Shown here: in pieces, positions 20,093 to 26,643 of the stretch
Position numbering within the stretch: position 1 is the first letter of the stretch
Layout of the letters: the number at the start of each line of letters is the position of its first letter
Assembly (NCBI RefSeq): GCF_900112485.1
Contig: NZ_FOMG01000006.1
Span: 104,826-168,825, forward strand
Origin: Clostridium uliginosum
GTDB lineage: Bacteria > Bacillota > Clostridia > Clostridiales > Clostridiaceae
Length of the DNA stretch: 64,000 bases
Direction of reading: 5' to 3'
Made by a program: the position numbers and the translations under genes
The notes under the pieces: generated by a model
Seen by the model: only the letters and a program-made list of their open reading frames with translations
Databases searched by the model: none
Told to the model about the DNA's origin: nothing

Positions 20093-20338
20093 ATGGGAGA
20101 TGGTGATAAAAATGATTTTAAAAGAGAATTTAGACATATGTTTAGACATATGAGAAGAACTTTTAATGGAGGCGGTAGATGTAGAAGGGGTTGGTCTCCA
20201 TTTTTCCCTGGACCATGGTATATGTGTCCTAAACTTGTAGTTGGAGCACTTTTACTTTTGTCATTACTTTTATGTGGCGTAAGCATTTATGGTCTTTTGA
20301 TAATAGTTTTGCTAATGCTACTGTTCATTTTATTATAG
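20093..20338 (+). CDS. Small membrane protein of unknown function
   Basis: 81 aa. Residues about 1-45 are basic and glycine-rich (HMFRHMRRTFNGGGRCRRGW, then FPGPWYMCPK), and residues about 46-81 form one or two hydrophobic segments (LVVGALLLLSLLLCGVSIYG). The start is ATG 20093 after GTAGGTGG. I do not recognise a family. The codon use is like its neighbours and the ribosome-binding site is reasonable, so it is probably a real gene standing alone before rnpB. Confidence 0.6.
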   Translation: MGDGDKNDFKREFRHMFRHMRRTFNGGGRCRRGWSPFFPGPWYMCPKLVVGALLLLSLLLCGVSIYGLLIIVLLMLLFILL

Positions 20339-20472
20339 ATTAATATATAAGTTCTAATTAATAAAATTCATTGTTACAATTGCTAAAAGTACAAATTCAA
20401 TTTAAATGAACAAACTTTTTTAGAACATATATATTAAAAAATAATATTTAAAAGAATTAATTAAATTTTTAT

Positions 20473-20508
20473 TTGTAAATTATAAAGAACTATGTTAAGA
20501 TATATCTT
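20473..20508 (+). promoter_or_regulatory. Promoter of rnpB
   Basis: TTGTAA at 20473-20478 and TAAGAT at 20496-20501 are separated by 17 bases, placing the start site near 20507, where the RNA begins. Confidence 0.6.
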
Positions 20509-20856
20509 GCGAGCAAAACGTGCAATCGCTGCTGGGCTTGATCCAGGAGAGGAAAGTCGGGGCTCCATAGGGCAGGGTGCTGGATAACGTCCAGTCAAGG
20601 CGACTTGAAGGAAAGTGCAACAGAGATATACCGCCTAAGTTTACTTAGGTAAGGGTGGAAAGGTGAGGTAAGAGCTTACCAGCGTGATGGCGACTTCACG
20701 GCTATGTAAACCCCACTTGGAGCAAGACCGAATAGAGAGGCATTAAGGGATAGCCCGTCCCGCCTCCGGGTGCGTCGCTTGAACCTATTGGCAACAATAG
20801 GTCTAGATAGATGATTGCTTAATACAGAACCCCGCTTACGGCTTGTCTCGTTTAAT
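20506..20856 (+). ncRNA. rnpB: RNase P RNA
   Basis: The catalytic RNA of RNase P. Conserved blocks are visible in order: the 5' GCGAGC strand, GAGAGGAAAGTCGGGGCTCC near 20550 (GAGGAAAGTCC-type CR-I), GAAAGTGCAACAGAGA near 20611 (CR-II/III), GGGTGGAAAGGTGAGGTAAG, and near the 3' end AATACAGAACCCCGCTTACG, which contains the CR-V ACAGAA sequence. The GC content is far above the surroundings, as expected for a structured RNA. The ends are estimated from the outer P1 pairing and the terminator position. Confidence 0.95.
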
Positions 20857-20862
20857 TGTAAA

Positions 20863-20893
20863 ATACACTAGGTTAATGCCTAGTGTTTTTTTT
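20863..20893 (+). terminator. Terminator of rnpB
   Basis: ACACTAGG (20865-20872) and CCTAGTGT (20879-20886) form a stem followed by seven T residues. Confidence 0.92.
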
Positions 20894-20909
20894 GTTCACT
20901 TTTATTTAA

Positions 20910-21371
20910 TTAAAAAATTTTTAATATTCCTAGAGTAGGTTCGAAATAGATTAAATAATTATTAAATTCACAGTAAATACCATATTTTTTTCGGTAGTTA
21001 CTTATAGCTTCATTTAAAAAATTTTCTGTAACATCTAAATATTCAGCTAGCTCATATTTGTTTGTTGCTCCATCATTATAAGCATTAATTAAATCTTCTA
21101 AACTTATAAGTGTTTCATTACCCCACCTGCGAGCTAGTAACTCTTGTTTTCTATTAATGATGTTATTATCATCAATTATATTTCCAAAAGAAGTTTCATG
21201 ATGACCTATTTCTTCAACTAAAATACATTTACGTTCAACATTAGTTTCAATATCTTTATTAATAAGTATTTTACTATTTTTATATAATCCCTTAAGATTG
21301 TATTTTAATTTTTTATCTTTAACTCTTAACCCCTTATTTTCAGCAATTATAAGTAATCTTTCATATGTCAT
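20910..21371 (-). CDS. ImmA/IrrE-like metallopeptidase homologue (tailocin regulation)
   Basis: 153 aa. The central motif CILVEEIGHHETSFGNIID resembles the zinc motif of ImmA/IrrE proteins, but the first histidine of HExGHH is a glutamate here (EEIGHH), a variant I believe is common in clostridial prophages. ImmA-type proteases cleave Xre-like repressors to induce mobile elements. The C-terminal half has a helical, HTH-like run (TNKYELAEYLDVTENFLNEA). It lies 18 bases downstream of the repressor on the same strand, the expected pair. Confidence 0.75.
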   Translation of the reverse strand: MTYERLLIIAENKGLRVKDKKLKYNLKGLYKNSKILINKDIETNVERKCILVEEIGHHETSFGNIIDDNNIINRKQELLARRWGNETLISLEDLINAYNDGATNKYELAEYLDVTENFLNEAISNYRKKYGIYCEFNNYLIYFEPTLGILKIF

Positions 21372-21389
21372 TAAGTTATTGCCTCAAAT

Positions 21390-21761
21390 TTACCAATCTT
21401 CATCATCAAATAAAGCATCTATATAATCTTTTAATAATTTTACTTTTTTAGGAGTTAAATTTTTATCTTCCAAATGTGCAGCTACTGTATCTATTTGTTT
21501 TTGTTTTTCTATATCAACATTTTTCTTTATAGGTGTAGTTTTTTCTATAATAGTAGTATTTTCATTTTCAAAAAAGTCATTAACTGATACTTCAAGAGCA
21601 TTAGCAAGTTTTTGGAGTGTTCCCATTCTAGGGTTTAAAGAAGTTCCGGTTTCAATATCTGAAATTGTACTAGGGCCAACACCACATATATATGATAACT
21701 CTTTTAATGTCAATTTTTTTTCAATTCTTGTATTTTTTAAAAAATCACTTATATAGCTCAT
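21390..21761 (-). CDS. Xre-family repressor of the tailocin cluster
   Basis: 123 aa. The N-terminal HTH_3 domain covers about residues 5-63 (FLKNTRIEKKLTLKELSYIC, GVGPSTISDIETG, TLQKLANALEVSVNDFF). The C-terminal part is charged and helical, probably for oligomerisation. It is divergent from the activator gene at 22349, and two ACGG/CCGT palindromes lie in the shared upstream region, the likely operators. With the ImmA-like neighbour it forms a repressor/antirepressor switch. The ATG is preceded by AAAGGTGATTAG. Confidence 0.85.
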   Translation of the reverse strand: MSYISDFLKNTRIEKKLTLKELSYICGVGPSTISDIETGTSLNPRMGTLQKLANALEVSVNDFFENENTTIIEKTTPIKKNVDIEKQKQIDTVAAHLEDKNLTPKKVKLLKDYIDALFDDEDW

Positions 21762-21839
21762 AACTAATCACCTTTCTTATTATGTTTTGGTTTACAGAAA
21801 TATAATAACACTTAATTTTGGCAAAGTAAAGCAACCTTG

Positions 21840-21962
21840 TACGGAAAACCGTATAATATGTAGCCATTAAGAGCTACTTTTACTAGAAAAGCAATAATTT
21901 ACAATAACTAATTTGTTAAAAATGGAAAAAAAAGATAAAATGTAATTACGGTTTACCGTTAA
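21840..21962. promoter_or_regulatory. Two palindromic candidate operators for the Xre repressor
   Basis: TACGGAAAACCGTA at 21840-21853 and ACGGTTTACCGT at 21948-21959 share the ACGG-N4-CCGT core, 107 bases apart. The first overlaps a TATAAT (21852-21857) reading rightward. On the minus strand, TTTACT and TATTAT spaced 17 bases lie between this operator and the repressor gene, a candidate repressor promoter. Confidence 0.6.
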
Positions 21963-22133
21963 TAAGACGAATGAAATATTTCAAAATAACAAGTAAATAT
22001 AAAAATTTAATATGTGAGAGGTAAATAAATATTATGTTAGTGTTAAACGAATTAAACTTATGTAAGTTTTATACAAGGTACTATAAATTTAATAATAAAA
22101 TAGTATCATAAGAAATAATAATATGTTTAATTT

Positions 22134-22198
22134 GATAAATAGATGAAAAAAAGATGGTATTTTAATGACAAATTTGACATGCGATAATAGTAATATAG
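22134..22198 (+). repeat. Tailocin 60-bp repeat, copy 1 (upstream of the activator gene)
   Basis: GATAAATAGATG, then AAAAAAAGATGGTATTTTAA, then TTTGACATGCGATAATAGTA. It is nearly identical to the copies at 22939 and 23056 and lies about 150 bases before the activator start codon. Confidence 0.8.
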
Positions 22199-22348
22199 AA
22201 ATAGAAACAAGAAACTACAACATATATTTAAGACATTATATATAAAGCGATGTAATTAATATTAAGAAGATAAAAATAAATATTAATGTATAAAATTTAA
22301 AGAAAAAATGAAGATGATTTAGATATAAGGTATAGGGGGAAAAGTTTA

Positions 22349-22861
22349 ATGTTAGAATTAGAACAAGTAAATATATACAAATTTATAGAAAAAGCTGTAA
22401 AGGTAGCAATAAAAGAATATGATAAGGAACAAAAAGTAATAGATGAAAAACGGGTATTTCATAATACGAAGTTATTAATGAAACATTATAATGATCTAAA
22501 GTCACATATAGTTTATTCAGTAAGTGATATAAATGATATAACTAATAGTGATAAAATAGAATTAGAAAAAGAAGACTATGATGAATTATACATTTTAAGT
22601 ATAAAACAAAGTAAAGTTAAGACGTTAATAATGATTTCACATGTAGATGTATCATTAGAATTATTAAAAAAAGAACAAAAAAGAAAAGGTGTTATAGAAA
22701 AATATTTAGCACTAGAGAAAATCTTTATAGGAGAGAAAACATACGAACAAATAGCAGAAGAATTAAATTGTGGTGTTATAACTGTTAGAAGATGGATAAA
22801 TGAAATGCTAACTGAATTAGGAATTTATTTATTTGGAATTGAAGGAATAAAGTTAGAATAA
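22349..22861 (+). CDS. Xpf/ArpU-like sigma-region-4 activator of the tailocin
   Basis: 170 aa. Most of the chain is charged and helical. The C-terminal about 50 residues form a sigma-70 region 4-like HTH: YLALEKIFIGEKTYEQIAEE and LNCGVITVRRWINEML. This arrangement resembles phage late-gene activators such as PBSX Xpf and the ArpU group. Position supports the role: it sits between the repressor and the structural operon, is transcribed toward the operon, and is bracketed by three copies of a promoter-like repeat. GGGGGAAAAGTTTA precedes the ATG. The target promoters are inferred, not shown. Confidence 0.72.
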   Translation: MLELEQVNIYKFIEKAVKVAIKEYDKEQKVIDEKRVFHNTKLLMKHYNDLKSHIVYSVSDINDITNSDKIELEKEDYDELYILSIKQSKVKTLIMISHVDVSLELLKKEQKRKGVIEKYLALEKIFIGEKTYEQIAEELNCGVITVRRWINEMLTELGIYLFGIEGIKLE

Positions 22862-22893
22862 AATTCTATGTTTTAAAACATAGTCTGAATTTT

Positions 22894-22927
22894 AAGGCAT
22901 CTATAAAAAATATAGATGCCTTTTTGC
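22894..22927 (+). terminator. Terminator after the activator gene
   Basis: AAGGCATCTATA (22894-22905) pairs perfectly with TATAGATGCCTT (22911-22922) and is followed by T residues. A small perfect palindrome (CTATGTTTTAAAACATAG) lies just before it. Confidence 0.88.
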
Positions 22928-22938
22928 ATGTATATAAA

Positions 22939-23009
22939 TGACGTGATAAATAGATGAAAAAAAGATGGTATTTTAATGAAAGGTTTGACATGAGATAATA
23001 GTATTATGG
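22939..23009 (+). repeat. Tailocin 60-bp repeat, copy 2
   Basis: ATGACGTGATAAATAGATG, then AAAAAAAGATGGTATTTTAA, then GGTTTGACATGAGATAATAG and TATTATGG. It is nearly identical to copy 3, which lies 117 bases downstream. Confidence 0.85.
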
Positions 23010-23055
23010 AAGAATGTAAATAAGTAATTAGAAACTAAGAAATAAAGTAATATAT

Positions 23056-23127
23056 ATGACGTGATAAATAGATGAAAAAAAGATGGTATTTTAATGAAAG
23101 GTTTGACATGTAATAATGGTAGTATGG
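23056..23127 (+). repeat. Tailocin 60-bp repeat, copy 3 (candidate late promoter)
   Basis: ATGACGTGATAAATAGATG, then AAAAAAAGATGGTATTTTAA, then GGTTTGACATGTAATAATGG and TAGTATGG. It is the closest copy to the structural operon, so it is a candidate activator-dependent promoter for it. The TTTGACA and GATAAT-like parts are only 3-4 bases apart, so it is not a standard sigma-A promoter. Confidence 0.7.
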
Positions 23128-23225
23128 AAAAGTAAACAAAGATATAATTAATTCAAAATTAAAAACAAGTTAGACATATATTTTAGCATGGCCATGCTTT
23201 TAATTTAAAGTATATATAAAGGATT

Positions 23226-23258
23226 TAAAGTCTTATTTTAAGTAAGGCTTTTTATTAT
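23226..23258 (+). terminator. Terminator-like hairpin in the leader of the tail operon
   Basis: AAAGTCTTA (23227-23235) pairs with TAAGGCTTT (one G-U and otherwise Watson-Crick) and is followed by TTATT. It lies between the candidate late promoter and the first structural gene, so it could attenuate the operon. The rest of 22862-23443 holds only the repeats and the previous terminator. Confidence 0.45.
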
Positions 23259-23443
23259 GCTCTTTTTTAAAGTTGCAGAGCTTAAAGAACAATAATACTA
23301 ATAACTAAAGGTAATTAGTATACAGTTTTTGAGGAGGGGAGGAGGATTAATATTTAAGAAGCAAGCTATGTTTTAAGTGAATATTGATATTAAAACATCA
23401 ATATTATTTTAAAAAATAGCCCAAAAGTAAAGGAGGTGATAGT

Positions 23444-23857
23444 ATAAATGATTTAATAATTGAAATTAGGAAAATATTAGGTAGAGAATTTCCTAATGTT
23501 ACTGTATATGACGAAGAAATAAAACAAGGTTTTAAGAAACCTTATTTTTTTGTCAAAATATTAACTTCAAATCAAATAAAAGAACTTAATAGAAGATACA
23601 AGAGAAATGTATATTTTGATATAAGTTATTTTAGTGATAAAGAGAGTATAAATTTGGATTATTTTAATATGGCTGATAGCTTATATAAAACACTTGAATA
23701 TGTAGAAGTTGATAGTAAAAAATACAGAACACTGAATATGAAACATGAAATAGTCGATGAAGTGTTACATTTTATGTTCCAGCTAAAGTTTAACTTATTA
23801 AAAAAGATTGAACAAACAGATATGGAAAAATTGGAGGTAGATATAAGTGGAAAATAA
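23444..23857 (+). CDS. Phage tail terminator-type protein (DUF6838-like), apparent ATA start
   Basis: 137 aa if translation begins at ATA 23444. AAAGGAGGTGATAGT is followed in frame by ATA AAT GAT TTA, giving (M)NDLIIEIRKILGREFPNVTV; no ATG, GTG or TTG occurs in frame until TTG 23654, which would lose half the protein and has no ribosome-binding site. The sequence (EEIKQGFKKPYFFVK, YKRNVYFDISYF) resembles the small tail terminator/completion proteins encoded just before the sheath gene in clostridial contractile tails. It is the first structural gene of the operon. Confidence 0.68.
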   Translation: MNDLIIEIRKILGREFPNVTVYDEEIKQGFKKPYFFVKILTSNQIKELNRRYKRNVYFDISYFSDKESINLDYFNMADSLYKTLEYVEVDSKKYRTLNMKHEIVDEVLHFMFQLKFNLLKKIEQTDMEKLEVDISGK

Positions 23858-24002
23858 GTTTTCAAAAGCACAACTAATAGAATCTAAGCATTTTACACCT
23901 AATGAAAAAGATATTTTAAATGCACTACTAATTGATAATGAATATAGCATTAATGATGCAAAAGATGTAATTAATAAATTTTATGATAGGGAGGCTAAAT
24001 AG
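23847..24002 (+). CDS. Small conserved-position tail protein, unknown
   Basis: 51 aa from GTG 23847, preceded by TTGGAGGTAG and overlapping the previous gene by 11 bases. It is charged and helical (HFTPNEKDILNALLIDNEYS, then INDAKDVINKFYDREAK). I do not recognise it, but the ribosome-binding site, the tight overlap with both neighbours and the position just before the sheath gene argue that it is real. Confidence 0.65.
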   Translation: MENKFSKAQLIESKHFTPNEKDILNALLIDNEYSINDAKDVINKFYDREAK

Positions 24003-25313
24003 ATGGCAGGAGGAATATGGGAAAAACAAAACAAAGTAAGAGCAGGTGCTTATGTAAATTTTAAAAGTAAGCATAATGAAGAAGATGTAGTTAATGAAAG
24101 AGGAGTAGTTGGATTACCAATATCATTACCCTTTGGTCCTGAAAAGAAAATTATACAAATAAATAATGACACAGATTTATTAAAAATTATAGGAATAGAA
24201 AAAGATGAGAAATGTATCGTAATGTTAAAAGAGGCATTAAAGAAAGCAAAAATAGTACTATTATATAGACTTAATGAAGGGGTTAAGGCAAGTAAGACAT
24301 TAGGAGGTCTAACTATAAGTGCTAAATGGAGTGGCAGTAAAGGAAACGACATAAGGATAGTTATTCAAACTAATATTAATGATCAAACTGCTTTTGATGT
24401 AAGTACATTTTTAGGAAACACAAAAGTAGATATTCAAAAAGTTAATAATATTGATGAATTAGCTGATAATATCTTTGTAGAATTTAAAGGTACAGGAGTA
24501 CTTCAGTTATCATCAGGTATTAAGTTAGAAGGCGGAGAAGATAAAGGTGTTACAGGAAAAGATTATTCGGATTTTTTAAAGGAATTAGAATTATATCACT
24601 TTAATACTTTCGCAATACCTTTTGATGATTTGAATACTAAATTAGTTGTAAAAGAATTCGTAAGAAGATTAAGGGAGGATGAAGGTAGAAAGATACAAGC
24701 TATTTTACCTAATTTTGGGGAGGCAGATTATGAAGGAATAATATCTGTTAGAAATGGTGTTTATATTAAAAATAATATCCATATTAGTAATGTAGAAGCA
24801 ACTGCATATATAGCAGCTCTAACTGCAAGTGCAAGTTATGCAACATCTAATACCTATGCTTTATATGAAGGGGCTATTAATGTAGATACTAGATACTCAG
24901 ATAGTGAAATAAAAGAAATTATTACTAATGGTGAAATAATATTTATTAATAATAATCAAAAGATTTTAATTGAACAAGATGTTAATACTTTAAAGACTTT
25001 TACAGATGATAAGAAATCTGATTTTAGAAAGAACAGAGTTATAAGGGCTTTAGATGGAATAAACAATAGAATTAAATCAAAGTGGGAAGAAACTTATATT
25101 GGAAAGACAAGTAATAATGAAGATGGCAGAAATCTATTTAAAAAGGATGTACTTAATATATTAGAAACATTACAAGCAGAAGGTGCATTAGAAAATGTAA
25201 GTGTAGAAGATATTGAAGTATTTAATGGAAATTCTAAAGATGCTGTTGTAGTTAATGTTAATGCACAGCCAGTAGATAGCATGGAAAAAATATATATGAC
25301 TGTATTTATATAA
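24003..25313 (+). CDS. Contractile tail sheath protein (XkdK-like)
   Basis: 436 aa. It begins MAGGIWEKQNKVRAGAYVNF, the typical start of PBSX XkdK-family sheath proteins, and contains LGGLTISAKWSGSKGNDIRI and near the C terminus KDVLNILETLQAEGALENV and VDSMEKIYMTVFI, the conserved C-terminal sheath domain. It forms the contractile outer tube around the tail tube. The start codon directly follows the previous stop, with GGGAGGC upstream. Presence of a sheath makes this an R-type (contractile), not an F-type, tail. Confidence 0.93.
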   Translation: MAGGIWEKQNKVRAGAYVNFKSKHNEEDVVNERGVVGLPISLPFGPEKKIIQINNDTDLLKIIGIEKDEKCIVMLKEALKKAKIVLLYRLNEGVKASKTLGGLTISAKWSGSKGNDIRIVIQTNINDQTAFDVSTFLGNTKVDIQKVNNIDELADNIFVEFKGTGVLQLSSGIKLEGGEDKGVTGKDYSDFLKELELYHFNTFAIPFDDLNTKLVVKEFVRRLREDEGRKIQAILPNFGEADYEGIISVRNGVYIKNNIHISNVEATAYIAALTASASYATSNTYALYEGAINVDTRYSDSEIKEIITNGEIIFINNNQKILIEQDVNTLKTFTDDKKSDFRKNRVIRALDGINNRIKSKWEETYIGKTSNNEDGRNLFKKDVLNILETLQAEGALENVSVEDIEVFNGNSKDAVVVNVNAQPVDSMEKIYMTVFI

Positions 25314-25331
25314 TAATAGGAGGATGATTAA

Positions 25332-25799
25332 ATGAGTGATTTTTTGAATTTCAGTGATACTTTAAGCGGAACAGAAGCAAAAGGATTTATAACTATAAAG
25401 GGTAGGAATGAAGAGTTGTTTTATGCAAAGAAGCTAGAATCTGATGCAGAAAAAACTAAGACAACAGGAAAAACTTTGGGAAGTAGAGTTGAGCAAAATA
25501 AAGCAACAGGATGGAAAGGAACAGGAACACTTACTGTTTACTATGTTACATCTTTATTTAGAGAAATGATGATAAATTATATTAAGACTGGTAAAGATGT
25601 TTATTTTGATATGACGGTTACAAATGAAGATGCAACATCAACAGTAGGAAAACAAACAGTTGTATTAAAAAAATGTAACTTTGATAAGGTTAGTATGGCA
25701 ATGTTTGATGTAGAAAGTGAAGTACTAGAAGAAGAAATGGCATTTACTTATGAAGATGTTGATTTATTAGATAAGTTTGGAAAGCCAGTAATATCATAA
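25332..25799 (+). CDS. Tail tube protein (XkdM-like)
   Basis: 155 aa. It begins MSDFLNFSDTLSGTEAKGFI and includes GSRVEQNKATGWKGTGTLTV and KKCNFDKVSMAMFDVESEV, matching the XkdM/phage core tail protein family that builds the inner rigid tube. It lies directly after the sheath gene with ATAGGAGGATGATTAA upstream. Length is as expected for the family. Confidence 0.92.
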   Translation: MSDFLNFSDTLSGTEAKGFITIKGRNEELFYAKKLESDAEKTKTTGKTLGSRVEQNKATGWKGTGTLTVYYVTSLFREMMINYIKTGKDVYFDMTVTNEDATSTVGKQTVVLKKCNFDKVSMAMFDVESEVLEEEMAFTYEDVDLLDKFGKPVIS

Positions 25800-26030
25800 T
25801 AAGTATTTAATTTTAAACGTAAAAATAAAGTTTAAGTGGTTTTTAAGGATTTATAAACATGGGTAATAAAGTAATGGATAAACTTTAGACAGTGAAATAT
25901 AGGAGGCTCAAGAATTATTTAAATCTAAAAACTATAAGAATATGATTAAGTACAACAATAGTGCCAATAATAAAGAGTTTTAAATCAATAGTTAAAATAA
26001 AAATTAAAGAGAAGAGAGGAAGATAACAAA

Positions 26031-26447
26031 ATGAATAATAATTTTGAAGATTTTTTAATGGATAGCTTTGAGGAAACACAAGAAACTGAGAGAGAAATAA
26101 CTTTAGGTGGAAAAAAGAAAATAATGAAGTTTAAACCTATTTCTGCTGATTTAGGAGATAAGTTAAGAAAGAAAAATAGAAAAATTAAATTTGTAAAAGG
26201 ACAAAGAATAATTGAAACAGATCAAGATAGATATATTTCAGATTTAATAATTGAAACTACAACTTGCCCTGACTTAAAAAATTCAGAACTTCAATCTTCT
26301 TGGGCAGTTATGGGAGCAGAACAATTATTAAGTGCGATGAAATCTAAAATGAAAGATGGAGAATTTTCAGATTGGTCAACCATAGTAAGTGAAGTAAATG
26401 GTTATGACAAAAGTGTTAATGAATTAGTTGAAGAAGCAAAAAACTAA
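26031..26447 (+). CDS. Tail assembly chaperone, short form (XkdN / gpG-like)
   Basis: 138 aa. It is acidic and starts MNNNFEDFLMDSFEETQETE. KKIMKFKPISADLGDKLRKK and TTTCPDLKNSELQSSWAVMG match XkdN-type chaperones that bind the tape measure during tail assembly. The gene ends GCA AAA AAC TAA, with the heptamer A AAA AAC at 26438-26444 directly before the stop: a classic -1 frameshift site leading into the next open frame. The 231-base gap before it (25800-26030) holds only short broken frames, one starting at an ATG near 25859 and stopping after 9 codons. Confidence 0.88.
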   Translation: MNNNFEDFLMDSFEETQETEREITLGGKKKIMKFKPISADLGDKLRKKNRKIKFVKGQRIIETDQDRYISDLIIETTTCPDLKNSELQSSWAVMGAEQLLSAMKSKMKDGEFSDWSTIVSEVNGYDKSVNELVEEAKN

Positions 26448-26623
26448 TTCAGGGGGACGATGGTGAAGCAGCATATGCTCATTATGCCCTCCATAAACTT
26501 AAAATACTTCCTCATGAATTAATGAATTTATCTAGACAGGAGAAGGCTTTTGTATATGCTTCTATAGATTTGCACGTAGAGAAGGAAAATAAAGAAGCTA
26601 AAAAATTAAAGCGTAAAAGATAA
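26444..26623 (+). CDS. -1 frameshift extension of the tail chaperone (gpGT T-domain)
   Basis: The -1 frame after the A AAA AAC site reads LIQGDDGEAAYAHYALHKLK and continues 59 codons to a TAA at 26621-26623, with no plausible own ribosome-binding site at its head. The product would be a 197-residue fusion with the 138-residue short form. Contractile and siphophage tails widely make such G and GT pairs in a fixed ratio. PBSX encodes the equivalent small protein after XkdN. The frameshift is inferred from the heptamer and frame arrangement. Confidence 0.8.
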   Translation, partial: LIQGDDGEAAYAHYALHKLKILPHELMNLSRQEKAFVYASIDLHVEKENKEAKKLKRKR

Positions 26624-26643
26624 AATAAAAGGAGGTGATAGGT

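Noticed and set aside
22134..23127. CRISPR array, because of three similar direct repeats
   Set aside because: The repeats are about 60-70 bp, irregularly spaced (one gap of about 800 bp contains a gene) and there are no cas genes.
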